This document shows, one piece after another, positions 42,868-61,012 of a stretch of 64,000 nucleotides of DNA. Position 1 is the stretch's first letter. Each line of letters opens with the position of its first letter. The notes below the pieces were generated by a model, which saw nothing but the letters and a program-made list of their open reading frames with translations, did not search any database and had not been told where the DNA came from. The translations under genes and the position numbers were made by a program. Source of the stretch: Streptomyces caelestis (GTDB lineage Bacteria; Actinomycetota; Actinomycetes; Streptomycetales; Streptomycetaceae); the NCBI RefSeq assembly GCF_014205255.1, contig NZ_JACHNE010000001.1:8060001-8124000 (forward strand). The letters run 5' to 3'.

Positions 42868-43845
42868 ATGCTGCGCTCACCGTCGAGACGTGTTCGAGGC
42901 TGGATCACCGCAGCGCTAGTGGGGTCCGTGCTGGTCGGATGCGGCGCGTCCACCGGGCCGGCGAGCGAGGATGCCGCCGCGGCCGGTACCAAGACCGACG
43001 TCACGGTGAAACCCATCAAGGCGACACGGGAGCTGACCGACACGAACGGCGTCAAGGTCTCCCTGGAGAAGGAACCGCGGCGCGTCGTCTGCCTGTTCGC
43101 GCTCTGCGACGACATCCTGACCGAGCTGGGCATCGTCCCCACGGCCACGAACAGCGAACTCCTCGCCCACCCCGCCTTCCTGGGGGAGAAGAGGGCGAAG
43201 GAGGTCGACGTCATTCCCGGCGGGTTCATCGCTCCCGAGGTGGAGGCGATCCTCTCCCACAAGCCCGATCTCGTCGTCGGCCTGGAGGACACCCACGGCA
43301 AGCTCGCCCCGGCCCTGAAGGACGCCACCACGTTCTGGCCCATGCAGCCCGAAACCTGGCAGGACAGCGTGGGGTACCTGCGCGATGTCGCCGCGCTCAC
43401 CGGCCGCACCGCCGAAGGCGAGAAGGCCGAGAAGACCTTCCGTACCAAGCTCGCCGAGGCCGAGCGGACCAAGAGTGACAAGACCGCGCTCGTCATCTAC
43501 GGCAGCGACGAGAACTTCGGTGTCGCCACGCCCGGGACGGACGTGGCCGGCGGGCTGTTCCCCAAGCTGGCGGGCTACCCCTGGAAGTCCCGCGGTGTGG
43601 AGGGAAGTTACAGCCTCGAAGAGATCCTCGCGCGTGACGTGGACGTGCTGTTCGTCGAGACGATCGCCTTCGGCGACGCGGACGGCAAGCTGTCGGAGAA
43701 GCTGGCGAAGAACCCGCTCTGGGAGAAGATCCCCGCCGTGCGGAACGGGGACGTCCACGAGGTGAACTCCGAAGTGTGGGCCAAGGGCCGCGGCACCCGC
43801 TCACTGGGCATCGTCCTCGACGAGGCCACGGCCGCGCTGCGGTGA
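42868..43845 (+). CDS. Siderophore/metal-complex-binding lipoprotein (FecB/BtuF fold)
   Basis: The 325-residue protein has a type II signal peptide with lipobox LVGC (Cys ~25) and a class III periplasmic-binding fold: VKVSLEKEPRRVVCLFALCD, VEAILSHKPDLVVGLEDTHG, and a long central helix before SYSLEEILARDVDVLFVETI. It would capture a metal-metallophore or vitamin-B12-like ligand outside the membrane and hand it to the FecCD-type permeases encoded next. It is the first gene of a six-gene operon behind the Zur-like box. Two cysteines (CLFALC) near the start of the N-lobe are unusual. Ligand unknown. Confidence 0.9.
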   Translation: MLRSPSRRVRGWITAALVGSVLVGCGASTGPASEDAAAAGTKTDVTVKPIKATRELTDTNGVKVSLEKEPRRVVCLFALCDDILTELGIVPTATNSELLAHPAFLGEKRAKEVDVIPGGFIAPEVEAILSHKPDLVVGLEDTHGKLAPALKDATTFWPMQPETWQDSVGYLRDVAALTGRTAEGEKAEKTFRTKLAEAERTKSDKTALVIYGSDENFGVATPGTDVAGGLFPKLAGYPWKSRGVEGSYSLEEILARDVDVLFVETIAFGDADGKLSEKLAKNPLWEKIPAVRNGDVHEVNSEVWAKGRGTRSLGIVLDEATAALR

Positions 43846-44984
43846 GCGCGCCGACCGCCACGGACAGCGCGGTGGGCGGGGTGGCCTCGGGCGGGCGGCA
43901 CCCGCGCTTCCGTGGGGGCCGGCACCTCGCGCTCGTCGGCCTGTTGGCTGCGGCGTCCGTCTGCGCACTGAGTCTCGGCACGCCCTATGTCCCGCTGCAC
44001 CGGCTGCCCGGCGCGCTGCTGGACGCCGACCGCACGCTCGCCGGGATCGTCGTCACGGAACTCCGCGTGCCCCGGCTGGTGCTGGCGCTGGTCGTCGGGC
44101 TCTGCCTGGGCGCGGCGGGGCTCGTACTGCAGGAGGCGCTGCGCAACGCCCTGGCCGTCCCCGAGATGCTGGGCGTGTCGTCCGGGGCCGCGTTCGGGGT
44201 CGCCGCACCCCTGGTGCTGGCGGTGTCCATCCCCACCGCCGTCCAGCCCCTGCTGGCCATCGGCGGGGCCGTGCTCGGCGGCGGGCTCACGCTGCTCGCC
44301 GCCGGGCTGGGACGCAGCCCGTCCGCCGTCCTGCTCACCGGGGCCGCGGTCGCCGCCGCGTTGCAGGCCGCGCTGCTCGTGCTCATGGTGATGGCCGACC
44401 AGTTCGACCTCCAGTTGATCTACCGGTATCTGCTCGGCTCCCTCTCCGCCCGTACCTGGGACGACGTCACCGGGCTGTGGCCCTGGCTGCTCGTGGCGTT
44501 GCCCGCGCTCGTGCTGTGCGCGCCGGTGCTGTCGGTGCTGCGGCTGGGGGACGAGGACGCCGAGGCGCTGGGGGTGCGCGCGCAGCGGGCCCGGTTCGCC
44601 GCGCTGGCCATCGCCATCGTGCTGATCGCGCCCGTGACGGCCGTGTGCGGGCCGGTGGCGTGGGTCGGGTTCCTCGCCCCGCACCTCGCCAGGCGGCTCG
44701 ATCCGGCGGCTGACGCGGTGCGCTGGCTGCCCTGGTCGGCGGCGTGGGGCGCGGTCGTGGTGGCCGTCGCCGACGTCCCGGCCCGGCTCGCGCTGGCACC
44801 CGTGGAGACACCGGTCGGCGCCTGGACGGCCCTCCTCGGTGTGCCCGTCGGCGTCGCCCTGCTCCGGTCGGGCCCCCGGAAGCCGACGGCTCGGCGAGGC
44901 GCGGCCCGCTCCGACGCCGCTCGCTCGGAGGCCCCGGCGACGGGTCCTGAAGCCGTGCCGACCGCAGGGAAGGAGACCCGGTGA
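43842..44984 (+). CDS. FecCD-family ABC permease 1
   Basis: The 380-residue protein has about nine to ten transmembrane helices of the BtuCD/FecCD class. It shows LRVPRLVLALVVGLCLGAAG, LVLQEALRNALAVPEMLGV and the cytoplasmic coupling region GVRAQRARFAALAIA with CGPVAWVGFLAPHLARRL. A GTG start overlaps the lipoprotein stop. A ~45-residue Arg/Ala-rich C-terminal extension is longer than usual. It pairs with the next gene to form the inner-membrane channel. Confidence 0.92.
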   Translation: MSAPTATDSAVGGVASGGRHPRFRGGRHLALVGLLAAASVCALSLGTPYVPLHRLPGALLDADRTLAGIVVTELRVPRLVLALVVGLCLGAAGLVLQEALRNALAVPEMLGVSSGAAFGVAAPLVLAVSIPTAVQPLLAIGGAVLGGGLTLLAAGLGRSPSAVLLTGAAVAAALQAALLVLMVMADQFDLQLIYRYLLGSLSARTWDDVTGLWPWLLVALPALVLCAPVLSVLRLGDEDAEALGVRAQRARFAALAIAIVLIAPVTAVCGPVAWVGFLAPHLARRLDPAADAVRWLPWSAAWGAVVVAVADVPARLALAPVETPVGAWTALLGVPVGVALLRSGPRKPTARRGAARSDAARSEAPATGPEAVPTAGKETR

Positions 44985-45988
44985 AGCGGCGCTTCGCGGT
45001 GTTCGCCGCACTCGCCGTCCTGTGCGCCTGCGCGGAACTGCTGGCGGGGAGGGGGATGTCCCCGACGGTGGTCCGGGACGTCCTCGGCGGGGGCGGTGAC
45101 GCGACGGAACGGCACATTCTGCTCCAGCTCCGCCTGCCCCGCATGCTGGTGGCCCTCGCCGCGGGGGCGTGCCTCGGCGTCGCGGGCCTGGTCCTGCAGT
45201 CCGCCCTGCGCAATCCGCTCGCCGGCCCGGAGGTCACGGGCGTGACGCCGGGCGCGGTGCTCGGGGCCGTCACCGCGACCGCTCTCGGACTCGCGGGGTG
45301 GCAATCGCCCCTCGCCGTCGTCGTCGCGGCCTGCGTGGGCGGGTGCACCGGAGCCGCGCTGCTGTGGCTGCTCGCGGGGCGCGGCCGGGGAGACCCCGCG
45401 CAGATCGCCTTGCACGGCGTGCTCGTCTCGGCGGTGCTCGGCGGACTCACCGCCATGGTGCTGCTCGTCGCGCCGGGTGAACTCGGCAGCGTCGTCCAGT
45501 GGCTCGTCGGCACGACCGAGGGTCGCGTGTGGCAGCACTGGCACCTGCTCTGGCCGTGGGCGCTCGTATGGGGTGCCGTGGCCTGGCTGCTGGCCGGGCC
45601 CCTGACCCTGCTGCGCTGCGGCGACGACATCGCCGGTGCCGCCGGGCTGTCCGCCGCGCGGGCCCGGACCCTCGCGCTGCTGTGCGCGGTGGCGCTGACG
45701 GCGGGAGCGGTGGCCGCCGTGGGAGCGCTGGGCTTCGTCGGACTGCTCGTGCCGCACCTCGCGCTGGCCGTGTTCGGTGCGGACCTGCGGATGACGCTGC
45801 CCGGCGCCGCCCTCGTGGGCGCGGCCGTGGTGTGCGGTTCGGACGCGGCCGCGCAACTGCTGTCGCGGCTGCTGGCGGTCGCACTGGACTCCGGGCGGCT
45901 CACCCTGCCGGTCGGGGCCCTCACCACCTGCGTCGGAGCCGCGCTGCTGCTGGCCGTCGTACGCCGCTCCCCGAGCCGAACGTTCTGA
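44981..45988 (+). CDS. FecCD-family ABC permease 2
   Basis: This second permease has 335 residues and a GTG start overlapping its partner. FecCD landmarks are LRLPRMLVALAAGACLGVAG, LVLQSALRNPLAGPEVTGVT and GALGFVGLLVPHLALAVFGA. Two different subunits imply a heterodimeric channel, typical for Gram-positive siderophore importers. Confidence 0.92.
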   Translation: MKRRFAVFAALAVLCACAELLAGRGMSPTVVRDVLGGGGDATERHILLQLRLPRMLVALAAGACLGVAGLVLQSALRNPLAGPEVTGVTPGAVLGAVTATALGLAGWQSPLAVVVAACVGGCTGAALLWLLAGRGRGDPAQIALHGVLVSAVLGGLTAMVLLVAPGELGSVVQWLVGTTEGRVWQHWHLLWPWALVWGAVAWLLAGPLTLLRCGDDIAGAAGLSAARARTLALLCAVALTAGAVAAVGALGFVGLLVPHLALAVFGADLRMTLPGAALVGAAVVCGSDAAAQLLSRLLAVALDSGRLTLPVGALTTCVGAALLLAVVRRSPSRTF

Positions 45989-46007
45989 TGTCGACGAAGG
46001 ACAGAGC

Positions 46008-46826
46008 ATGACCGAACCCGTGGGGATCCGCGTCGAGGGAGTCCACTTCGGCTACCCCGGACGCCCCGTGCTGCGCGGCGTCGACGTGACCGTCGAACCA
46101 GGCGAGCTGACCGCACTCATCGGCCTCAACGGCTGCGGCAAGTCGACCCTGTTGCGGCTGGCCGCCGGGCTGCTGCGGCCCGACGAGGGACGCGTGCTGC
46201 TCGGCGGGAACGACCTCGCCCGGCTCTCCCGCCGCGCCACCGCCCGCCGCGTCGCGCTGCTGCACCAGTCGGCCCCGGCCGTTCCCGGCATGACAGTGCG
46301 TCAACTCGTACGTCAGGGCCGCTACGCGGCGCGCGGCCCGCTCGGCATGCTGCGCGAGGGCGACGACCCCGTCGTACGGCGTGCGCTGCGCGATGTCGGC
46401 GTGGAGCACTGGGCCGAGCGGGACGTCGACGCGCTGTCCGGGGGCGAGCGGCAGCGGGTCCGGCTCGCGATGGCGCTCGCGCAGGACACCCGGGTCCTGC
46501 TGCTCGACGAGCCGACCACGTACCTGGACCTGCACCACCAGCTCGACGTGCTGCGGACCGTGGTGCGGCTGCGTGAGGAGCGGGGCCTCACCGTCGTGAT
46601 GGTGCTGCACGACCTGGCCCACGCCGCCCGGTTCGCGGAGCGGATCGTGGCACTGCGGGACGGCCGCGTGGTGGCCGACGGGACCCCGAAGGGGGTCGTC
46701 ACCCCCGAGCTGCTCGCGGACGTCCTGAAGGTGGCGGGGCGAGTCGGCCAGGACCCCGAGGGCGGCTGGCCGGTGTGCTACCCGGATCACCCGCTGCCGG
46801 CGGACGCATACGAGGGGACCTCGTGA
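46008..46826 (+). CDS. FepC-type ABC ATPase
   Basis: The 272-residue ATPase shows Walker A IGLNGCGKSTLLRLAAG, signature ALSGGERQRVRLAMALAQD, Walker B VLLLDEPTTYLDLHHQ and H-loop MVLHDLAHAARFAERI. The YLDLHHQ sequence after Walker B is typical of siderophore/haem/B12 importers. It powers the two FecCD permeases. A 19-bp gap separates it from the permease gene, and it overlaps the next gene (GTGA). Confidence 0.94.
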   Translation: MTEPVGIRVEGVHFGYPGRPVLRGVDVTVEPGELTALIGLNGCGKSTLLRLAAGLLRPDEGRVLLGGNDLARLSRRATARRVALLHQSAPAVPGMTVRQLVRQGRYAARGPLGMLREGDDPVVRRALRDVGVEHWAERDVDALSGGERQRVRLAMALAQDTRVLLLDEPTTYLDLHHQLDVLRTVVRLREERGLTVVMVLHDLAHAARFAERIVALRDGRVVADGTPKGVVTPELLADVLKVAGRVGQDPEGGWPVCYPDHPLPADAYEGTS

Positions 46827-48562
46827 TCGTCCACCCCGAACTGCGTCGCGCCGCACGGCACGCACGGCGCCCCCTGCTCGCGGCCACCCTCCTGCAAGGG
46901 GCCGTCACCCTCACCCACCTCGCGCAGGCCGTGCTGCTGGCCGTCGCCCTCGCCGACGTGGCCACGGGCGACACCGGCCGGCTTCCGCCGCTCGTCGGGG
47001 CGGTGCTCGGCGTCGTCGTCGCCCGGGCCGGGCTCGGCTACGGGCAGCGGCGCACCGCCACCCGCGCAGGAGCGCAGGTCAGGGTCCGCCTGCGGGACGA
47101 ACTCCTCGCCCACCTCGGACGGCTGGGACCCGCATACCTGACCACGGCGCGCGCCGGCGCCGTCCGCACCACCCTGGTCGACGGGGTCGAGGGCGTCGAC
47201 GCCTACGTCTCCCGCTACCTGCCCCAGCTCCTCATCACCCTCTGCGTGCCGCCCCTGCTCCTCGCCGCCCTGGCGGCGGTCGAACCGGCCGCCCTCCTCG
47301 GCCTCGTCCCCGCCCTGCTGCTCGCCCTGTTCGGGCCGCGCGCCTGGGACCGGCTCCTCGCCAGGCGCGGCAAGGAACACTGGGACACCTACGAGCAGCT
47401 GGGCGCCGACTACCTCGAAGCACTGCAGGGCATGCCCGCGCTGCGGGCCGCCGGCGCCGTCGGCCGCACCCGGGAACGACTGGAGAAACGCTCGGCAGCG
47501 CTGCACCGGGCCACGGTCGCCAAGCTCCGCGTGTCGCTCGTCGACACCGGGCTCACCGACCTGGCCATCCAGGGCGGCACCGCGGCCGCCGCGCTGCTCG
47601 CCTGCTGGTCGGCCGTCACCGGATCCACCACGGCGACCGGCACCTACCTGGTGCTGCTCCTGGCCTCCGAGTGCTTCCGGCCGGTACGCGACCTGTCCCG
47701 CGAGTGGCACGCCGGATACCTGGGCGTGTCGGCCGCCGACGGACTCGCGGCACTGCGCACCGCCCGACCCGCCGTGCCCGACACCGCAACGGCACCGGCA
47801 CACTGGCCCGGCCCGCCCGAGGTGTGCTTCCGGAACGTGGAGTTCACCTACGACGGTGCCGACGCGCCTGCGCTGCGCGAGGTCACCTTCACCGCCGAAG
47901 CGGGACGGACCACCGCCATCGTCGGCCCGTCCGGCGCGGGCAAGTCCACGCTGCTCGCCCTGCTCCTGCGCCACCGCGACCCACAGCGGGGCCGGATCAC
48001 CGTCGACGGCCAGGACGTCACCGACTACACGCTCGACTCACTGCGGCAGGGCATCGCCGTCGTCTCCCAGGAGACCTGCCTCTTCCACGCCACCATCGCC
48101 GACAACCTGCGCCTGGCCCGGCCCGACGCCACGGACGACGACCTGATACGCGCCGCACGCACCGCGGGCATCCACGACGAGATCGCCGCCCTCCCCGACG
48201 GCTATGCCACCGTCCTCGGCGAACGCGGCGCCACCCTCTCCGGCGGCCAGCGCCAGCGCCTCGCCCTCGCCCGGGCCCTGCTGGCCGACGCTCCGGTGCT
48301 CGTGCTCGACGAGGCGACGAGCGCGGTCGACGAACGCCGCGAGGCGGACATCGCCCGCGAACTGCTGACCGCCGCGGGCGGCCGGACCGTCCTGGTGGTC
48401 GCGCACCGCCTCGCCGCCGTCCGGCACGCGGACCGCATCGTGGTGCTCGACGGAGGGCGCGTGGACGCCGTCGGCGCGCACGCCGCCCTCGTCGCGGCCG
48501 GGGGCGTCTACGCCGAGCTGGTCAAGGCGGGCCACACGCATGAAGGAGGGCTCGTCGCATGA
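46823..48562 (+). CDS. Exporter-fold ABC half-transporter 1 (YbtP/IrtA-like)
   Basis: The 579-residue protein has an N-terminal six-helix type IV membrane domain and a C-terminal ATPase with GPSGAGKSTLLALLLRHRD, TLSGGQRQRLALARALLA and VLVLDEATSAVDERRE. A GTG start overlaps the FepC stop. Paired half-transporters of this fold next to siderophore importers include YbtP/YbtQ and IrtA/IrtB, which import metal chelates despite exporter folds. Others, including CydDC-like relatives, export. There is no N-terminal siderophore-interacting reductase domain as in IrtA. Direction of transport is therefore open. Confidence 0.88.
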   Translation: MIVHPELRRAARHARRPLLAATLLQGAVTLTHLAQAVLLAVALADVATGDTGRLPPLVGAVLGVVVARAGLGYGQRRTATRAGAQVRVRLRDELLAHLGRLGPAYLTTARAGAVRTTLVDGVEGVDAYVSRYLPQLLITLCVPPLLLAALAAVEPAALLGLVPALLLALFGPRAWDRLLARRGKEHWDTYEQLGADYLEALQGMPALRAAGAVGRTRERLEKRSAALHRATVAKLRVSLVDTGLTDLAIQGGTAAAALLACWSAVTGSTTATGTYLVLLLASECFRPVRDLSREWHAGYLGVSAADGLAALRTARPAVPDTATAPAHWPGPPEVCFRNVEFTYDGADAPALREVTFTAEAGRTTAIVGPSGAGKSTLLALLLRHRDPQRGRITVDGQDVTDYTLDSLRQGIAVVSQETCLFHATIADNLRLARPDATDDDLIRAARTAGIHDEIAALPDGYATVLGERGATLSGGQRQRLALARALLADAPVLVLDEATSAVDERREADIARELLTAAGGRTVLVVAHRLAAVRHADRIVVLDGGRVDAVGAHAALVAAGGVYAELVKAGHTHEGGLVA

Positions 48563-50376
48563 GCAGCACCACCGGCGCCGGCGTCCCGCACGACAGCACC
48601 ACCGGCACGTCCGTGCCCGCACGAGGCTCACTGCGTGCCCTGGTGCCGGCCCTCGGCGGACACCGGGCGATGATGGCCCGCACCTGCGCCGCGGCGCTCC
48701 TCGAACAGGGCTCTCTGGTCGCGCTGCTGACGCTGGCCGCGCACACCGTCGGTACCGCCGTCATCACCGGCCGCGCCCCCTCGGCCGGTACGGTCACCGC
48801 CCTGGTCGTCCTCGTCCTCGTACGCCCCCTGATGACCTGGCGCGAGATGGACCTCTCGCACGACCTGGCCTACCGGGTGCTGGCCGAGCTGCGTGTGCGG
48901 GTCTTCGACGGGCTCGCCCGCGGCGCACCCGCACGTGTGGCCGGCCGGCGCAGCGGGGACCTGGCTGCGACGGCGATGGGGGACGTGGAGGCGCTGGAGT
49001 TCTTCTACGCCCACACCACGGCCCAACTCCTCGCCTCCGGAGTGGTGTTCACCGGCGGAGCCACCGCGCTGGCCACGGTGGAGCCCTGGCTGCTGGCGGC
49101 GGTGCTGCCGGTCGCCGCGCTGCTCGCCGTGGCGCCCTTCGCCGACGCACGAGGTCGCGCCGATCGCGGGGCCCGTACCCGCGCGGCCGCCGCGAAGCTG
49201 TCGGCCGACACGGTGGAGGCCGTCGACGGGCTGCGTGAACTGCTCGCCTTCGGCGGGCTGTCCGAGCGGCGGGACCGTCTCGCCGAGCAGGGCCGGAGGG
49301 TGGGCGAGGCCCAGCGCGCGGAGGCCGGCTGGGAGGCCGGGGCCGCCGCCGTACGTGAGCTGCTCATCGTGCTCGCGGTCCTCGGCGTGGTCGCCGCCGC
49401 CGCGCAGTCCGTGACCTCCGGACGGCTGGACGGAGCGTGGGCCCCGGCAGCGATGGCGCTCGCCCTGTCCGTGCTGGGCCCGGTCGCCGAGTCGGCCAGG
49501 GCGCTGAGCCAGGCCGTGGGTCTGCGCGCCGCGGCCGCCCGTGTCGACGCGGCCGTGAAAGCGCCCGCCCTCGCTCCGCCGCCCGCCTCCCCCCGACCGC
49601 TTCCCCCGGGCCCGCTGGGCGTGCGGCTGCACCGGGTGAGTTTCGACTACGGGGGCCGGCCCGTGCTGGACGGGGTGGAGTTGACGGTTCCGGCGGGGCA
49701 GACCCTCGCCCTGGTCGGTGTCTCCGGCGCCGGCAAGTCCACCTGTGCCCATCTGCTGGCCCGATTCTGGGACCCGTCCGAGGGAGCCGTCCACCTGGTG
49801 CCCGGCGACGGCGCCTGCGTCGACCTGCGCGACCTGGCCGACACCGAACTTCGCCGTGCCGTCGCCGTCGTGGGACAGGACACCCCCCTCTTCCACGGCA
49901 CCCTCGCCGAGAACCTGCGGCTCGCCGCACCGGACGCGGACGACGACCTCCTCGCCGAAACGGCCCGGTCGTGCGGCGTCGACCGGATCGCCCCCATGGA
50001 CACCCTCGTCTCAGAGCGCGGCGCCACCCTCTCCGGCGGCCAGCGCGCCCGGATCGCCCTCGCCCGCGCCCTGCTGGCCGAGCCCCGGATCCTCGTGCTG
50101 GACGAGACCACCGCCCACCTGGACAACGCCGGTGACGCCCGACTCGCCACCGCGCTCGCCCAGGGCGACCGCACCACCATCGTCATCGCCCACCGCCCCG
50201 CCACCATCCGCCGCGCCGACCGCATCGCCGTACTCGAAGCCGGCCGCATCGCCGAGCAAGGCACCTGGGACGACCTCACCACCCGCCCCGACGGCGCGCT
50301 CAACCGTGTCCTGGCCGTCCACCGTGGGCAGTCGCCGGACAGGCTCCGCGCAGCCGGATCAGGTGACGCCGAGTGA
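48559..50376 (+). CDS. Exporter-fold ABC half-transporter 2 (YbtQ/IrtB-like)
   Basis: The 605-residue partner starts in an ATGA overlap. The membrane domain contains the coupling region AKLSADTVEAVDGLRELLAF. The ATPase has GVSGAGKSTCAHLLARFWD, TLSGGQRARIALARALLAEP, ILVLDETTAHLDNAGD and VIAHRPATIRRAD, all canonical, so both ATP sites of the heterodimer should work. It is the last gene of the six-gene operon. The ~180 bp after it, up to the convergent halogenase stop, contain no recognised gene; a short frame from 50404 is antisense to the halogenase end and unconvincing. Confidence 0.88.
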   Translation: MSSTTGAGVPHDSTTGTSVPARGSLRALVPALGGHRAMMARTCAAALLEQGSLVALLTLAAHTVGTAVITGRAPSAGTVTALVVLVLVRPLMTWREMDLSHDLAYRVLAELRVRVFDGLARGAPARVAGRRSGDLAATAMGDVEALEFFYAHTTAQLLASGVVFTGGATALATVEPWLLAAVLPVAALLAVAPFADARGRADRGARTRAAAAKLSADTVEAVDGLRELLAFGGLSERRDRLAEQGRRVGEAQRAEAGWEAGAAAVRELLIVLAVLGVVAAAAQSVTSGRLDGAWAPAAMALALSVLGPVAESARALSQAVGLRAAAARVDAAVKAPALAPPPASPRPLPPGPLGVRLHRVSFDYGGRPVLDGVELTVPAGQTLALVGVSGAGKSTCAHLLARFWDPSEGAVHLVPGDGACVDLRDLADTELRRAVAVVGQDTPLFHGTLAENLRLAAPDADDDLLAETARSCGVDRIAPMDTLVSERGATLSGGQRARIALARALLAEPRILVLDETTAHLDNAGDARLATALAQGDRTTIVIAHRPATIRRADRIAVLEAGRIAEQGTWDDLTTRPDGALNRVLAVHRGQSPDRLRAAGSGDAE

Positions 50377-50559
50377 CCGCGAACGGCGGAACCGCGTTCT
50401 TGTCATGCAAACTGATGAGGCCACCAGCGAAGCCCAGCAGGTGGCGGTCGCCCGCATCGCCACGCACCATGAGGAGCTCCTCCAGCGCCACTACGGTGAC
50501 GTCGCGTGCGCGTACGGGCCCCCGACCCTGACGGGTACCGCCGGCCGCCCGTGCCACAG

Positions 50560-52046
50560 CTACGGCTCGACCCAGGCCAGCCCGTCCTCCGACGCCACCA
50601 GACCGCCGGGCCGCAGCGGTGACTCGGTCTCCAACGGCCCCCCGAACAGCCCTCGTTCCTGCAGGACTGTCCCCTCCTGGAACACCTGCCGGAAGCTCTC
50701 GGACTCGTAGAGCGGATTGCGCAGGTCGTCGGCCTCCGGAAGGCGGCGCACGGCCCGCTCGAAGTCGTCGGCGACCGCGGTGAGCCGTTCGCCCGCCGGC
50801 TCGGCCCCGGTGAGCGACGCGTCGCCGGACGCCAGGCCGCCCACCAGCTCGACGAACGCCTCGAGTTCCGTCGTGCCGACGTTGGTGACCTTGCGGGCCT
50901 TCCAGAAGTACGACCGTTCGTCCTGGTGCATGTCGTAGAAGGAGACCAGGAACTCGTGGAACAGGCCGTACTCGTGCCGGTAGCGGGCCTCGAACTCGGC
51001 GAACAGACGGGTCTCGTCCAGGCCGCCTCCGTCGAGGCAGCCGTTGACGGACCGGGCGGCGAGCAGACCGCCGTAGGTCGCGAGATGGACCCCGCTGGAC
51101 AGCACCGGGTCGACGAAGCACGCCGCGTCTCCGACGAGTGCCATGCCGGGCCGCCACAGCTGTGACTTCCAGTACGACCAGTCCTTGCGGACGCGGACCT
51201 TGTCGTAGGGCGCCTGCGTGGCCTGCGGGACACCGTCGAGGAAGCCGCGCACCTCCGGGCAGGCGTCGATCAGGCGGCGCCAGGCGGTCGCCGGGTCGCC
51301 CTGGACGGCCTCGGCGTGCTCGCGGGCGACCACGGCTCCGACGCTGGTCAGGTCGTCCCGGAGGGGGATGTACCAGATCCAGCCCTCGTCGAAGGCGGCA
51401 CAGAAGACGTTGCCGTCGTTCGGTGCCGGGAGCCGCGCACCGCCGGCGAAGTAGCCGAACACCGCGATGTTGCGGAAGAAGTCGGAGTGGATCCGCTTTC
51501 CGCCGACGTGCGTGTGGATCCTGCTGCCGTTGCCGGAGGCGTCCACGACGTACCGGGCGGCGGCCTGGTGGATCTCGCCGTTCGGCCCGGTCCAGCGCAC
51601 CCCGCGGACCCGCTCCTCGTCGGCGAGCACGCCGGTCACGCGGCAGCCTTCCCGTACGTCGACACCGACCCGGCGGGCGTTGTCCAGGAGGATCGCGTCG
51701 AACCGGGACCGCTCCACCTGGTAGGCGAACGAGGTCGGGTCGGCCAGCCGGGGCGACAGCGCGAAGGAGAACTGCCAGGGGTCCCGGTTGCGGCCCCAGC
51801 GGAACGTGCCACCGCGCTTCGGCTTGAAGCCCGCGTCCGCCAACGCGTCCTCGACACCGAGGATCCGGCATACGCCGTGCACGGTGGAGGGCAGCAGGGA
51901 CTCGCCGATCTGGTACCGGGGGAAGGTCTCCTTCTCGACGAGGAGGACGCGATGGCCGTGCAGGGCGACGGCCGCCGAGACGGTGGCGCCGGCCGGCCCG
52001 CCGCCGACCACGATGAGGTCGAAGTTCTGCGAGGGCTTGGCGGAAC

Positions 52047-52050
<4 letters not shown>
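50560..52050 (-). CDS. FAD-dependent halogenase (phenol/pyrrole type)
   Basis: The 496-residue protein shows the flavin motif VVGGGPAGATVSAAVA, then FPRYQIGESLLPS. The halogenase signature WxWxIP appears as GWIWYIPL (~residue 222). Lys76 or Lys78 in GFKPKRGGTFRWG is a candidate for the catalytic Lys. VGDAACFVDPVLSSGVHLA completes the family. It belongs to the CndH/SgcC3/PltA-like branch that chlorinates phenols or pyrroles, often on a carrier protein. The GTG start overlaps the PKS stop (GTGA), so it is coupled to the PKS and probably halogenates its starter or product. A flavin reductase is not encoded nearby. Confidence 0.9.
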
Positions 52051-60185
<8,135 letters not shown>

Positions 60186-60305
60186 TGTCTCCGCCTTCCC
60201 AGTCCCTCGCGCTCAACGATGTCGAGCGTAGAGGTTGCCGACCGGCGAAGAGGGCTACTCGGACGGCCCGCCCCAGTGGACCCACGGCAGCAAGGAGGTA
60301 CCCCC

Positions 60306-60845
60306 ATGGCCGGCAACGGAGCGCACGTGACCACCGTCCGGAGCCCTGTCCCCCCGCAGGAGCTCTCCGGGATCGTCGGCCACCGCTTCATCTACACCTA
60401 CGCCAACGGCTGGCAGTACGAGATGTACGTGAAGAACCCGACCACGATCGACTACCGGATCCACTCCGGCATGGTGGGCGGCCGCTGGGTGAAGGATCAG
60501 CAGGTCGACCTCGTCCAACTGGACGACGACCACTACAAGATCTCCTGGAACGAGCCCACCGGTACGTCGGTCTCCGTCAATGTCATGCCCGGCAAGCGCC
60601 GGCTGCACGGCGTGATCTTCTTCCCGCACTGGGTCGAGGAACACGGCGAACGCACCGTCCTTTACCAGAACGACCATCTCGACGAGATGCGCGGGTACCG
60701 CGACGAGGGCCCGACCTACCCGATCTACGTCGTCCCGGAATTCGCCAAGATCACCCTCTTCGAGTACGTCGGCCCCGACGACGACACGGTCATCGCCACG
60801 GCCCCCGAAGACCTCCCGCAGGGCTGGTCCGACCGCACCAACTGA
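60306..60845 (+). CDS. padC: Phenolic acid decarboxylase
   Basis: The 179-residue protein is clearly PadC: FIYTYANGWQYEMYVKN, TIDYRIHSGMVGGRWVKDQ, GVIFFPHWVEEHGER, YQNDHLDEMR and TYPIYVVPEFAKITLFEY follow the Bacillus enzyme closely. It removes CO2 from 4-hydroxycinnamic acids (p-coumaric, ferulic, caffeic) to give vinylphenols, without cofactor. A strong GGAGG lies before the ATG. It is divergent from the PKS gene, with 120 bp between starts. It could be a detoxification gene, but the neighbouring PKS could itself make a cinnamate-type acid. Confidence 0.95.
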   Translation: MAGNGAHVTTVRSPVPPQELSGIVGHRFIYTYANGWQYEMYVKNPTTIDYRIHSGMVGGRWVKDQQVDLVQLDDDHYKISWNEPTGTSVSVNVMPGKRRLHGVIFFPHWVEEHGERTVLYQNDHLDEMRGYRDEGPTYPIYVVPEFAKITLFEYVGPDDDTVIATAPEDLPQGWSDRTN

Positions 60846-61012
60846 CCGTCTGTCCGGCGTCGGCCCTCACGATGGCCGCCGGCCCCTACCGCACGACAGG
60901 CACCCGGGTGCGCGGGCTGCTGCTTCCCGCCCCGGGGCATCACTCCTGGTCTTCCTGGGCAGGCGAGACGTTGTTCTGTTCCGTTCCGTGTCGAACGCCT
61001 CAGGGAGCTTTC

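Noticed and set aside
50404..50710. Small plus-strand gene after the second half-transporter
   Set aside because: Most of the frame is antisense to the halogenase 3' end and it has no ribosome-binding site or domain.
60306..60845. Bagremycin/ferroverdin-type cluster (vinylphenol plus aminohydroxybenzoate)
   Set aside because: PadC alone resembles those pathways; I see no ammonia-lyase, GriI/GriH homologues or NspF-like oxidase.
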